Assembly (NCBI GenBank): GCA_902601895.1
Contig: CACKOU010000002.1
Coordinates: 1 to 64,000 of the forward strand
Direction: 5' to 3'
Length of the DNA stretch: 64,000 nt
DNA from: an uncultured Pelagibacteraceae bacterium
GTDB taxonomy: Bacteria; Pseudomonadota; Alphaproteobacteria; Pelagibacterales; Pelagibacteraceae
Part shown: positions 25,037 to 34,485 of the stretch, in pieces
Layout: each line of letters begins with the position of its first letter
How positions within the stretch are numbered: the stretch's first letter is position 1
Made by a program: the position numbers and the translations under genes
The notes under the pieces: model-generated
Database searches by the model: none
Seen by the model: only the letters and a program-made list of their open reading frames with translations
What the model was told of the DNA's origin: nothing

Positions 25037-27054
25037 ATATTTTTTCTATTTTCAACTAAACTTTTCACAACACTTGGATCTGCCAAAGTTGTTGTATCAC
25101 CTAATTGATCATGCTCATTAGCTGCAATTTTTCTAAGTATTCTTCTCATAATCTTACCTGATCTAGTTTTTGGAAGTCCAGGTGAAAATTGAATTAGATC
25201 TGGCGTAGCTATTGGACCAATTTGTTTTCTAACCCAAAGCTTTAAATCTCTTTCTAAATCTAAAGTCGATTCTTCTCCCACATTTAGAGTAACATAACAA
25301 TACAAACCATTGCCTTTAATATCATGTGGATATCCAACTACGGCAGCTTCTGCTACTTTCGGATGAGCAACAAAAGCACTTTCTATTTCGGCAGTTCCAA
25401 GATTATGTCCTGAAACAATAATTACATCATCAACTCTTCCTGTTATCCAGTAATATCCATCTTTATCTCTTCTGCACCCATCTCCTGTAAAATATTTACC
25501 ATCAAATTGAGAAAAATAAGTATCAATGAATCTTTGATGGTCCCCATAAACAGTCCTCATCTGCCCAGGCCAAGATTGTGAAATACACAAACGACCTTCA
25601 GCTTCTCCTTTTAAGACTTTTCCGTCTTTATCAACTATTACTGGTTTAATTCCATAAAATGGTTTTGTAGCTGAACCTGGTTTTAAGTTTATAGCTCCTG
25701 TTTGTGGACTAATTAATATTCCACCAGTTTCAGTTTGCCACCAAGTATCAACAATTGGACAATTAGAATCTCCTACAGTTTTATAATACCATTCCCAGGC
25801 CTCTGGATTTATTGGCTCACCTACGGTTCCTAATAATTTCAATGATTTTCTTGATGTTTTTTTAACAGGCTTATCACCCTCTCTCATTAATGCTCTTATT
25901 GCTGTCGGAGCAGTATAAAAAATATTTACTTTATATTTATCGACAATTTGCCACCACCTCGAACTGTCAGGATAGGTTGGAATTCCTTCAAACATTATTG
26001 TTGTTGCACCATTCGATAATGGTCCGTAAATAATATAACTATGACCAGTTACCCAACCAATGTCAGCTGTACACCAATAAATATCTTTAGGTTTGTAATT
26101 AAATATATATTGATGGGTCATTGATGCATAAACCATGTACCCACCGGTTGTATGCATCACCCCTTTTGGTTTACCTGTTGAACCCGATGTATATAAAATA
26201 AATAAAGGATCTTCTGCACTCATTTCTTCGGGTTCGCATTTATTAGAAACTTTTTTTGTTAATTCGTGGTACCAAACATCTCTTCGTTCATCCCAATTTA
26301 TTCTATTACCTGTTCTTTTAACAACAACACATTTTTTTACATTTGGGCAATTTACTAAAGCTTCGTCAGCTATTGACTTTAAAGGTATTATTTTTCCACC
26401 TCTTACGCCTTCATCAGCTGTAATTAGATAATCAGAATCGCAATCGTTTATTCGTCCAGAAATACTATCGGGAGAAAAGCCTCCAAAAATTATTGAATGA
26501 ACTGCTCCTATTCTTGCACAAGCTAACATAGTATATGCAAGTTCAGGTATCATAGTTAAATAAATTGTTACTCTATCGCCTTTTTTAACCCCTAATTCTT
26601 TAAGACCATTTGCAGCTTTAGAAACTTCTTTGTGTAATTCTTTGTAGGAAATTTTCTTTTGAACTTTTGGATCATCTCCAACCCATATAATTGCAGTTTT
26701 GTCTTTATTCTTTTTTAAGTGTCTATCAATACAATTTGCCGATGCATTAAGAGTACCATCGTAAAACCATTTTATCTTAACATCTGATTTACTATATTTG
26801 ACATCTTTGATCTTTGTATATGGTTTTATCCAATTAATTCTTTTTCCTTCTTTTTTCCAGAATCCATCGTTATCTTTTATTGAAGCTTTATATTTTTTTT
26901 CATACTGAGATTTATTTACTAGAGCTTTACTAATCCAGTCTTTCTTTGTTCTATATATAAGTTCTTTTTCTTGCTTTGGAGCTAAAGACTTTGATTTAGT
27001 TTTTCTTTTTGTGATTATTTTTTTCTTTCTTTTTTTTATTTTTTTTTTTGGCAT
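25033..27054 (-). CDS. acs: Acetyl-CoA synthetase with basic N-terminal extension
   Basis: The adenylation-domain landmarks are clear: [20 protein letters not shown] (P-loop), [44 protein letters not shown], and the catalytic/acetylated Lys in [14 protein letters not shown]. Acs makes acetyl-CoA from acetate, ATP and CoA. At 673 residues it is slightly long because of an N-terminal stretch of about 30 residues dominated by Lys and Arg, before the canonical [17 protein letters not shown] region. No other start fits well. It is the partner gene of the nearby symporter. Confidence 0.96.
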   Translation of the reverse strand: MPKKKIKKRKKKIITKRKTKSKSLAPKQEKELIYRTKKDWISKALVNKSQYEKKYKASIKDNDGFWKKEGKRINWIKPYTKIKDVKYSKSDVKIKWFYDGTLNASANCIDRHLKKNKDKTAIIWVGDDPKVQKKISYKELHKEVSKAANGLKELGVKKGDRVTIYLTMIPELAYTMLACARIGAVHSIIFGGFSPDSISGRINDCDSDYLITADEGVRGGKIIPLKSIADEALVNCPNVKKCVVVKRTGNRINWDERRDVWYHELTKKVSNKCEPEEMSAEDPLFILYTSGSTGKPKGVMHTTGGYMVYASMTHQYIFNYKPKDIYWCTADIGWVTGHSYIIYGPLSNGATTIMFEGIPTYPDSSRWWQIVDKYKVNIFYTAPTAIRALMREGDKPVKKTSRKSLKLLGTVGEPINPEAWEWYYKTVGDSNCPIVDTWWQTETGGILISPQTGAINLKPGSATKPFYGIKPVIVDKDGKVLKGEAEGRLCISQSWPGQMRTVYGDHQRFIDTYFSQFDGKYFTGDGCRRDKDGYYWITGRVDDVIIVSGHNLGTAEIESAFVAHPKVAEAAVVGYPHDIKGNGLYCYVTLNVGEESTLDLERDLKLWVRKQIGPIATPDLIQFSPGLPKTRSGKIMRRILRKIAANEHDQLGDTTTLADPSVVKSLVENRKNI

Positions 27055-27068
27055 GTAATATAAATTTT

Positions 27069-27488
27069 CTAGATACTACTCATCTTCAAAATAATTTTCC
27101 AGCATTTAGTGTCTATTGGCATGACAGACAGTCTGCTTTGTTTTATTAGTGCAATATCTTTTAAATCTTTATTTTTTTTAATATTTTCAAGAGAAACTGG
27201 TATTTTTAGTTTGCTTTTATACTTAACTTTTACTGCTACAAATCGCTTCCCTTTATCTGTTGGGTCGATAAATGCTGTTTTAATTACTTCAACAATTCCA
27301 ACAATTTCTTTACCAATATTTGAATGGTAAAAAAAACAAAGATCACCCTTCTTCATTTTTCTCAAATTATTTGCTGCTTGATAATTTCTTACTCCATCCC
27401 AGTCTGCACCTTTTGGACCAACCTTTAATTGTTGATCTATCGACCAAACATTAGGCTCTGATTTGAGTAACCAATATGATTTTCGCAT
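27069..27488 (-). CDS. EVE domain protein
   Basis: The 139-residue protein is a single EVE (PUA-like) domain: [60 protein letters not shown] and the C-terminal [16 protein letters not shown] domains bind modified nucleobases in nucleic acids; the target in bacteria is not settled. It sits 14 bases upstream of acs on the same strand. A 22-base gap separates it from the DUF5989 peptide upstream. Confidence 0.93.
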   Translation of the reverse strand: MRKSYWLLKSEPNVWSIDQQLKVGPKGADWDGVRNYQAANNLRKMKKGDLCFFYHSNIGKEIVGIVEVIKTAFIDPTDKGKRFVAVKVKYKSKLKIPVSLENIKKNKDLKDIALIKQSRLSVMPIDTKCWKIILKMSSI

Positions 27489-27510
27489 AGTTTATAAGAT
27501 ATCTTTTAAA

Positions 27511-27672
27511 TTATATAGCTATATAGGTAAATGGTAAAAAAATTTGAAAAAAAACAAAGACAGAAAAGATTAGTATGAAAATTATAAAAATTAGAAAAAA
27601 AAAAGTTTTAATTAAGCCATATTTTTTTTTAAAATCACCAATTAAAATAAAGTAATTAATTAATTTTTTCAT
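27511..27672 (-). CDS. DUF5989-like membrane peptide
   Basis: The 53-residue product begins with a polar segment (MKKLINYFILIGDFKKKYG) then one membrane helix (FFFLIFIIFILIFSVFVFF) and ends LPFTYIAI. It matches the DUF5989 pattern of a short single-span protein ending in PF-hY-hhh, a family known beside NodU/CmcH-type carbamoyltransferases. Its ATG overlaps the carbamoyltransferase stop (ATGA), which supports it strongly. It may anchor or assist that enzyme at the membrane. Confidence 0.8.
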   Translation of the reverse strand: MKKLINYFILIGDFKKKYGLIKTFFFLIFIIFILIFSVFVFFQIFLPFTYIAI

Positions 27673-29363
27673 ATATCTTTTATCTGATACAAACCATCAT
27701 CCATTAAAATAAATGTAATTTTCATTCTTTTCATATTTACATAAACATCAAATAAATCGAACACAACTGGATCTTTTGAAATATTAAAAGAGGTGTTAAC
27801 TAATATATCAAGGCCATGATTTTTAACATTTTTCAAAATTTTATAAGTGATGGAATTTTTATCTTTAATGACTTGCGTTCTACAAGTTCCATCAACATGT
27901 ATAATAGAGCTATATTTATTGTAAAGCGTTTGCTTAGCGTCACACAAAGTTCCCATCCATTCTAAATTTTTTACAATACTTTTGTTTATTGAAAAATACT
28001 TTTCAAAATCTTCCTCAAGTAAAATGGGTGCTAATGGTTGAAAATGTTGTCTTTTTTTTAAATTTAGATTTAAATTAATCACAGATTCATAGTTAGCAGC
28101 GTTACATAAAATCGAAGTATTGCCAAGAGACCTGGGCCCAACTTCATTTGATCCATAGTAAGTTGCAATTATTTCACCATTTATCAATTTATTCGCTGCA
28201 TCAATTAAATAATCGTTGGTTAAATTTACTTTTAAAAAAAAATTATCTTTATTTTCTTTTTTGTTGATAAGTTTTTTTTCAGGACCAAGATAAATATTAC
28301 TAAAATTAAGCGTTTTATTTTTCGATTTTTCTAAAAAAGCAAAATTTGCTGCACCTACAGCAGATCCAGAGTCTCCTGGCGATGGTGGAACAATTAATTC
28401 TTCAAAAATATCTTGTTTAGATAAATTGTGAATCATTTTACAATTTAAGGCGACTCCGCCTGTTAATACGATCTTCCTTTTACCTGATAAATCATAAGCT
28501 TTTTTGATTAGGTTTTTCATTGTATGCTCTAAAATTAACTGTGCCGAGCTTGCGATGTTTGCATATTTATTAAAATTTTTTTCCTCTTTTATATCTAAAT
28601 AGGGCTCTCCAAATAAATCATATAATTTTTTTGAAAAGGATTTACTCGGGTTTTTGTGAAATTCAAAATAGTCCATGTTGATTTCGAAATTATTAATATC
28701 AAAAATTTCCTTAAGTTCGTTTTCATATATTGGTTTTCCAAATGAGCTTAGAGACATGACTTTAAATTCTCCTTCATTTATTTCAAAACCTAGATATTCT
28801 GTAATTGTAGAGAAGAATAAGCCGATGGAATTTGGATAAAAATTAGTCCAAACCTTTTTAATTTTAAAATTGTTATCAATTGTATAAACAGACATTGTTT
28901 CTCCCTCACCAACACCATCACAAGTAATATAAACATAATCGGAAACATTTTTAATAACTGATAAACCATATAGGCAATGACTTAGGTGGTGTGAAGAATA
29001 AACAATCTTGTTTCTTGAAATATTTATTAGTTTATTTATATCTGTGTAAAAAAAAATTGATCCATCATTAAAATTTTTTAGATGATGAATTAAAAAATCT
29101 CTGTTTTCTAAAGGATTTTTAATTGAATATTTAAATATTTCCCACCATGATTTAAATGGTTTCTCATAAAAACAAATAGATTTAATATTATCATTTTTTA
29201 AATCAAATTTTTTAATTAAGAACTTTAAACATCTTTTAGGGAAATTTTTATCACCTTTTACTCTACTAAAAGATTCTTCTTTAATAAAACAATCAGTTCC
29301 ATTGTTATCTGTAAGAAAAACTGATGACTCATGATAATAAGCAGATATTCCAATATAAAACAT
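27669..29363 (-). CDS. Carbamoyltransferase (NodU/CmcH family)
   Basis: The 564-residue protein has the two-domain layout of the family: an N-terminal Kae1/TsaD-like domain (YYHESSVFL, HHLSHCLYGL with metal-binding His, ITCDGVGEGETMSVY, VLTGGVALNCKMIHNL) and a C-terminal YrdC-like domain (ATYYGSNEVGPRSLGNTSIL, QPLAPILLEE). Family members transfer a carbamoyl group from carbamoyl phosphate to hydroxyls of sugars, antibiotics or toxins. The acceptor here is unknown. The gene lies 1 base after the ferritin-like gene. Confidence 0.94.
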   Translation of the reverse strand: MFYIGISAYYHESSVFLTDNNGTDCFIKEESFSRVKGDKNFPKRCLKFLIKKFDLKNDNIKSICFYEKPFKSWWEIFKYSIKNPLENRDFLIHHLKNFNDGSIFFYTDINKLINISRNKIVYSSHHLSHCLYGLSVIKNVSDYVYITCDGVGEGETMSVYTIDNNFKIKKVWTNFYPNSIGLFFSTITEYLGFEINEGEFKVMSLSSFGKPIYENELKEIFDINNFEINMDYFEFHKNPSKSFSKKLYDLFGEPYLDIKEEKNFNKYANIASSAQLILEHTMKNLIKKAYDLSGKRKIVLTGGVALNCKMIHNLSKQDIFEELIVPPSPGDSGSAVGAANFAFLEKSKNKTLNFSNIYLGPEKKLINKKENKDNFFLKVNLTNDYLIDAANKLINGEIIATYYGSNEVGPRSLGNTSILCNAANYESVINLNLNLKKRQHFQPLAPILLEEDFEKYFSINKSIVKNLEWMGTLCDAKQTLYNKYSSIIHVDGTCRTQVIKDKNSITYKILKNVKNHGLDILVNTSFNISKDPVVFDLFDVYVNMKRMKITFILMDDGLYQIKDI

Positions 29364-29364
29364 A

Positions 29365-30081
29365 TTAAGTTATTGAATTGGGATCAATATTTTCCATTAC
29401 ATTATCATCGGCGATAGATTTTTTTAAATTTAAAAAATGCACTACGAAACTTATTATTATGATGATTGATATTAAGATGGGTTTAAATACAAAAGAGAAT
29501 TTAGTAAAGCTGTTTGCGTAGATGTGTCTAAAAAAACTCAGTATTTTCTCTTTAACTAACTTTATTTTATATGAGATTAAACCATTATTATTTTTTGCAA
29601 ATCTAAGTGAATACTCCGCATGTTTTTCTTCGTCTTTTAAAATATCTTGAATTTGTTTATATGCCAAAGGTTTGTGTTCTTTAATATGTTCTGTGAAAGC
29701 TATTAATTTTTTTTCTGCAATTTCTTCATTTGCTCCTATAAATATAGCAAAATCGTTTAATTTTTTTTTTTCAAAAATAAAGTGATCTTTATAAATATAT
29801 CCTTTATTGTAAATGTGATTAGGTATGAAACTTAATTCTTTATTGTTAATTTTATATTCTGAAATTATTTGATTTTTGATTTTTGTGAAAATAGAACAAT
29901 GTTTATATTCGTCTAGAGCATGTCTTATGAAACCGTTAGATAGCTTTTTATTATCAACAACTTTAGCCGCATATAGCATTTCAATTGCAGATGAGAATTC
30001 TGCTGAAGCAAATTCATTTAAAACAAAGCAACTTCTTTCAGGATCAAATTTTTTAAAACTACTTTTTGGTATTAAAAACAT
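29365..30081 (-). CDS. Ferritin-like di-iron protein with membrane tail
   Basis: The 238-residue protein has the ligand set of a ferritin-like four-helix di-iron protein: Glu28, Glu58-x2-His61 (DEYKH), Glu119/Glu120, and Glu151-x2-His154 (DEEKH). It has one membrane helix near residues 201-217 (PILISIIIIISFVV). The function is not recognised; di-iron proteins of this type can be oxidases, oxygenases or iron binders. It lies immediately upstream of the carbamoyltransferase, so a joint role in a tailoring pathway is possible. I read motifs by eye and have no structural proof. Confidence 0.75.
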   Translation of the reverse strand: MFLIPKSSFKKFDPERSCFVLNEFASAEFSSAIEMLYAAKVVDNKKLSNGFIRHALDEYKHCSIFTKIKNQIISEYKINNKELSFIPNHIYNKGYIYKDHFIFEKKKLNDFAIFIGANEEIAEKKLIAFTEHIKEHKPLAYKQIQDILKDEEKHAEYSLRFAKNNNGLISYKIKLVKEKILSFFRHIYANSFTKFSFVFKPILISIIIIISFVVHFLNLKKSIADDNVMENIDPNSIT

Positions 30082-31018
30082 TTTACTAATTATATTAATT
30101 TATTTTATCTTATTTACCAATTCTTCAAATGCAAAGATTTGTTTATCATTTCTACCGTATGGTTTTAATGAATCATATGTACATTTACCTCAAAGTGCAT
30201 CTTTTTGTGTTAAACAGGGAAAAAATAAATACGAATATCAAACAGATAATTATGGTGGAAGATTACTTTATGATGATTACCAGAATAATAAAATCCAAGT
30301 CTTTGGTGATAGCCAAGTATTAGGTTTAGATGTAGATAAGATTGAAGAACATTATTTAAATACTTTATATAAAAAAAGTAATTTTATTATTTATGCAGCA
30401 CCAAATAATGGTCCTTATGAAGTTATAAATTTTTTGAACCAGAATAAAAAAATTTTACAAAAAAAAATTATTGTTACATTTAGTTTTTCTACTGATCTTT
30501 ACAGAATTTTGAATTATTGGAACCCAGAAAATTTTGTAGCTTTGAAAGATTATGAGCTTGATGAAATTTTAGAAAACCCTTTTAAATATAGATTAATAGT
30601 TTTTAAAAGTTTATTACTAAACAAAAATTTTACTCTAAGCAGATATGATAATAAAAAAATGCAAAACTTATTTTTAAATTCAGATCAAGATGAGTTTTAT
30701 AATAATTTAACTAAATATTTTGACGAATTAAACGAGACAGCAACCAATATTGGCATAGAAATAGACTTTATAGTTACTCATCCTTATTGGGTATATTCCA
30801 TAGATAAAAAAAATAATAAACTTTTATTAGATAAAACATTAAATGATAAAGTAGAAAAATTGATTTGTAACTCTTTTCAGAGTACAAAAAAAATAAGTAA
30901 AATTTTAATTTCTAAATTACCAGAAACTTTACAATTAAATGATCTTACTTATGATAAGAGACATTTAAAATCTTCAAAAATTAATCTTAAAGATATAAAA
31001 GAAATATGCGGAATTTAA
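30071..31018 (+). CDS. SGNH-hydrolase-like exported protein (ATT start inferred)
   Basis: From the ATT at 30071 the frame reads a signal peptide (KNILLIILIYFILFTNSSNA) and about 294 mature residues. VFGDSQVLG places a possible catalytic Ser at 81 (block I of the SGNH fold), with a later DKRHL near the end as the Asp-x-x-His block. No ATG, GTG or TTG fits between the overlapping divergent gene and the signal sequence. The reading frame extends further upstream inside the divergent gene, but that part is not plausible as protein. An esterase/deacetylase acting on an envelope glycan is a fair guess. Confidence 0.65.
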   Translation: MKNILLIILIYFILFTNSSNAKICLSFLPYGFNESYVHLPQSASFCVKQGKNKYEYQTDNYGGRLLYDDYQNNKIQVFGDSQVLGLDVDKIEEHYLNTLYKKSNFIIYAAPNNGPYEVINFLNQNKKILQKKIIVTFSFSTDLYRILNYWNPENFVALKDYELDEILENPFKYRLIVFKSLLLNKNFTLSRYDNKKMQNLFLNSDQDEFYNNLTKYFDELNETATNIGIEIDFIVTHPYWVYSIDKKNNKLLLDKTLNDKVEKLICNSFQSTKKISKILISKLPETLQLNDLTYDKRHLKSSKINLKDIKEICGI

Positions 31019-31069
31019 TAATTAGAATATAATATAGAAATTATATCTCATATCTGATATGATTAATTT

Positions 31070-31735
31070 ATGAAACGTTCATTTTTGTTTTTACCTTTTG
31101 TCTTGATGTTATCCACAATAGTTCGAGCAGATATTGAAATTGCCAAAAGTCAATGTGCCGATCTCGGTTTTACACCTGGAACTGAAAAGTATGCTGATTG
31201 CGTGATGAAATTACTGCCAAAAGAGGATAGTAAAAAAAAAAAATCAAGTACAGACAAGGCAATTAGTAAAAAAGACAAAAAAGTTGTGGAAAAAGTTGCT
31301 AATTCCCTAAAATTTAATGAGGCCACATACGTAGGTGAAATTAAAAAAGGTAAAGCCCATGGTGTTGGTGTTTTCACTTTTTCCGATGGATCTATATATG
31401 AAGGTAATGTTTATAAAAATAGAATTAAGGGGCAAGGAAAATACATAGATTCTCAAGGCAATGTTCATGAAGGCAAATTTAAAAATGGAACCTTAAGAAT
31501 TAAAGTAGATAAAAAAACTAGGGAAATAATTAAATTAAGACCTAAAACAGGTGTTGAAATGTATGCCGAAATAAGAGGTAAAGGTGTTGTTTCAAACCAG
31601 TGGTTTAGAGCTGAAAAAAATTCATCAGGAACTTACGAACTGACTGCTAAAGGTAAAAGAGATATGGAAAAAGCTATACAGGATAAAAATTCTGGTGGTG
31701 ATTCAGGCGGCGGTGGCGGCGGCGGTTGTGGTTAA
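31070..31735 (+). CDS. Exported MORN-repeat protein with Gly/Cys tail
   Basis: The 221-residue protein has a signal peptide (MKRSFLFLPFVLMLSTIVRA) and two or three MORN repeats around residues 84-145 (YVGEIKKGKAHGVGVFTFSDG, YEGNVYKNRIKGQGKY, HEGKFKNGTL). The tail is SGGDSGGGGGGGCG, a flexible segment with a lone Cys. MORN repeats are found in envelope-associated and scaffold proteins; the function is unknown. A gap of 51 bases upstream contains a palindrome CATATCTGATATG-like. Confidence 0.85.
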   Translation: MKRSFLFLPFVLMLSTIVRADIEIAKSQCADLGFTPGTEKYADCVMKLLPKEDSKKKKSSTDKAISKKDKKVVEKVANSLKFNEATYVGEIKKGKAHGVGVFTFSDGSIYEGNVYKNRIKGQGKYIDSQGNVHEGKFKNGTLRIKVDKKTREIIKLRPKTGVEMYAEIRGKGVVSNQWFRAEKNSSGTYELTAKGKRDMEKAIQDKNSGGDSGGGGGGGCG

Positions 31736-31739
31736 TAAT

Positions 31740-32813
31740 TTAATCTAAATTTACTCCAGCACCTTTAAGAAAAATCGCATCCTCATCTAATGGCCATCTA
31801 GGTTTTGCTGGAAAATCTAAATAATTAAATTGATTTAGTTTAAATTTTTCTAAACCTACCATTGCAATCATTGCTGCATTATCTCCACATAGTTTAATAT
31901 CTGGAAAAATTGCTTTAAAGCCATTCTCATTACTCACTTCGATTAGTTTTTTTCTTATACCTTTGTTTGCCGCAACTCCTCCTGCAACGATAAAAGATTT
32001 TTCTTTAAATGAGTTTTTTAAAAATTCTTTAAAAGCAATCTTAGATTTAATATACAATATTTCTTCGATAGTTTTTTGAAAAGACGCTGCTAAATCATAT
32101 TTTTCTTGTTCTGAATTTATATCTTTTGTTATTCTTAGTATTGCGGTTTTAAGTCCTGCAAAAGATAAATTGCATCCACCTCTATTAATTATTGGTTTGG
32201 GTAATTTATATTTATTTGGATCACCCTTTTCTGCAAATTTTTCTAATTTTGGACCACCTGGAAATTCTATTCCTAAAAGTTTCGCAGTTTTGTCAAATGC
32301 TTCTCCTAAAGCATCGTCAATTGTAGTTCCTAATCTTTTGTAACTACCCAATCCATTCACACTTAAAAATTGACTGTGTCCACCCGAAATCAACAGAAGT
32401 AAATAAGGATAATTAATATTAGTTTGAAGTCTTGGACTTAAAGCATGACCTTCTAGATGATTAACACCAATAAATGGAACCTTTAAAGATGATGCCAGTG
32501 ATTTTGCAAAATTTAAACCAACACTAAGACAAATTATTAAACCAGGTCCAGATGTTGCGGCAACAGCAGATACTTTATCTAGAGTTACACCACTCTCATC
32601 CAAAGCTTTTTTTGCTATTAAATTAATTTTTTCAACATGTGACCTTGCTGCTAATTCTGGAACAACTCCCCCAAATTCTTTATGAATGTCAAATTGACTT
32701 GAAACTACATTTGATAAAATTTTTGGTATACCGCTTTCGTTATCTTCAATAATTGAAACAGCTGTTTCATCACAACTTGTCTCAATTCCTAATATTATTG
32801 GGCTTTTATTCAT
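31740..32813 (-). CDS. tsaD: tRNA threonylcarbamoyladenosine biosynthesis protein TsaD
   Basis: The 357-residue protein has the Kae1/TsaD pattern: LGIETSCDETAVSI at the start, GVVPELAARSHVEKI, NHLEGHALSP with the metal-binding His pair, LLISGGHSQFL and VAGGVAANKGIR. It transfers the threonylcarbamoyl group to A37 of tRNAs that read ANN codons. It converges with the MORN gene and diverges from hemC. Confidence 0.98.
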   Translation of the reverse strand: MNKSPIILGIETSCDETAVSIIEDNESGIPKILSNVVSSQFDIHKEFGGVVPELAARSHVEKINLIAKKALDESGVTLDKVSAVAATSGPGLIICLSVGLNFAKSLASSLKVPFIGVNHLEGHALSPRLQTNINYPYLLLLISGGHSQFLSVNGLGSYKRLGTTIDDALGEAFDKTAKLLGIEFPGGPKLEKFAEKGDPNKYKLPKPIINRGGCNLSFAGLKTAILRITKDINSEQEKYDLAASFQKTIEEILYIKSKIAFKEFLKNSFKEKSFIVAGGVAANKGIRKKLIEVSNENGFKAIFPDIKLCGDNAAMIAMVGLEKFKLNQFNYLDFPAKPRWPLDEDAIFLKGAGVNLD

Positions 32814-32871
32814 AAATTATTTTTTATAATTAATACAATTAATCTATAAGAATGTAATAAAAATAACTTTT

Positions 32872-33783
32872 ATGAAAAGAGCTAATATTGTAATTGGGAC
32901 ACGTGGAAGTAAGTTAGCAATGATTTATGCAGAAAATGTGAAAAAAGAGCTAAAAAAATATTTTTCTAAAGAGATTGAATTAAAAAAAATATTAACAACA
33001 GGAGATCAAAAGCAAGATGAGAGATTATCTGAAATAGGAGGCAAAGGATTATTTTCAAAACAAATTGAAAAAGATTTATTAAATAAAAATATAGATATAG
33101 CAGTACATGCCTTTAAAGACATGCCTACTGAAGAAACTGAAAATCTTTTAACTAATAATTTTTTAAAAAGAAATTCTCCTAATGAAATTTTAATAAGTAA
33201 AAATAATATAAAATTTGAAGATTTAGAGCCAAACTCAATTATTGGTACATCATCATACAGACGAGAATATCAACTTAAGAAAAAAAGACCCAACTTAAAA
33301 TATAAACTTATCAGAGGAAATGTTGATACTAGAGTTCAAAAGTTAGAAAAAGGCGAATATGATGCAATAATTCTCTCAAAAGCAGGAGTAGATGCTTTAA
33401 ATTTACATCATAAAATTTCTCAAGAATTCAGTGTTGATGAACTTATACCTTGTGCGGGCCAAGGAATTATAGCAATTCAATGCAGAGAAGATGATAATGA
33501 AATTAAAAAATTACTTGAAAACATTAATGATCAAGAAACAAGAACTGTCGCAAAAGCAGAAAGAGAGGTCTTAAAAGTTCTTGAAGGAGATTGTGACACT
33601 GCAGTTGGTGTATTTGCAAAATCAAATGGTAAAAAAGTAGACCTAGTCACTGAATTGTTTTCTGTCGATGGAAAGAATAGATATTTCATAAAAAAAAGTC
33701 TTCAAAAAGATAATATTGAGTCTACTAGTAGAATGTTGGGAGAAGAGCTTAAATTAAAATCAAAAGGTTCTTATAAAAATTAA
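32872..33783 (+). CDS. hemC: Porphobilinogen deaminase
   Basis: The 303-residue protein shows GTRGSKLAMIYA, HAFKDMPTE, GTSSYRREYQLKKKRPNL and the cofactor-binding Cys in VLEGDCDTAVGVFA. It joins four porphobilinogens to hydroxymethylbilane. It is directly followed by hemD, one base apart, in the usual order. Confidence 0.98.
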   Translation: MKRANIVIGTRGSKLAMIYAENVKKELKKYFSKEIELKKILTTGDQKQDERLSEIGGKGLFSKQIEKDLLNKNIDIAVHAFKDMPTEETENLLTNNFLKRNSPNEILISKNNIKFEDLEPNSIIGTSSYRREYQLKKKRPNLKYKLIRGNVDTRVQKLEKGEYDAIILSKAGVDALNLHHKISQEFSVDELIPCAGQGIIAIQCREDDNEIKKLLENINDQETRTVAKAEREVLKVLEGDCDTAVGVFAKSNGKKVDLVTELFSVDGKNRYFIKKSLQKDNIESTSRMLGEELKLKSKGSYKN

Positions 33784-33784
33784 A

Positions 33785-34483
33785 ATGCATATTTTATTAA
33801 CCAGACCATTAGATGATAGCAAAGAATTAATTTTAAAATTTACTTCAATGAAACATAAAGTTTCTCATTTACCCTTATTACAAATAAAAAAAATAGAAAC
33901 ACAAGAAATAGATTTTAGCCAATTCAAAGGTGTCATTTTCACGAGCGCAAATTCTTTAAAAAATCTAAATATTTCAAAAATAGATAAAAAAATAATTTGT
34001 TTTTGTGTTGGTCTTGCAACAGAAAAAAAGGCAAAAGAATTAGGCTTTCAAGATATTTTCTGCGCCGAGGGTAACGTAAATAATCTTAAAGAATTAATTT
34101 TACAAAACTTTGACCCAAAGATTGGACCAATGGCCTACATTAGTGGAGAAATTGTCTCTTATAATCTTGATCAAGATTTAATTTCAGAAAACTATGTCAT
34201 CAAGAGAATTATAAATTATACTGCGATACCCAATGAAAATTTAAGTGACGATTTTTTAAAAGATATTAAATCTTCTGTGCCAGAAATTGTTTACATATAT
34301 TCTGAAAATAGTGCGAAGACATTTTTTACATTAATAAAAAAATATAATTTAGATAATATTTGGATGGAAACTAACCTAATGTGTATGGGCGAAAAAGCAT
34401 CATCAGCATTGAATGACATAAAATGGAAAAAAATTTTTCTTTTTAACCCTGGTGAAGAGGAGTTTTTGCTATATAAAATTTAA
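33785..34483 (+). CDS. hemD: Uroporphyrinogen-III synthase
   Basis: The 232-residue protein is weakly conserved, like the whole family, but has ILLTRPLDDSKELILKF at the start, GVIFTSANSLKNL and the later IVYIYSENSAKTFFTLIKKY. It cyclises hydroxymethylbilane. Position behind hemC supports the call. It is 2 bases from the mechanosensitive channel gene. Confidence 0.9.
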   Translation: MHILLTRPLDDSKELILKFTSMKHKVSHLPLLQIKKIETQEIDFSQFKGVIFTSANSLKNLNISKIDKKIICFCVGLATEKKAKELGFQDIFCAEGNVNNLKELILQNFDPKIGPMAYISGEIVSYNLDQDLISENYVIKRIINYTAIPNENLSDDFLKDIKSSVPEIVYIYSENSAKTFFTLIKKYNLDNIWMETNLMCMGEKASSALNDIKWKKIFLFNPGEEEFLLYKI

Positions 34484-34485
34484 AA

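Noticed and set aside
29876-30070. Upstream ATG-started part of the SGNH-like frame
   Set aside because: It lies antisense to the ferritin-like gene and the encoded sequence is not signal-peptide-like; the true start is inferred further downstream.
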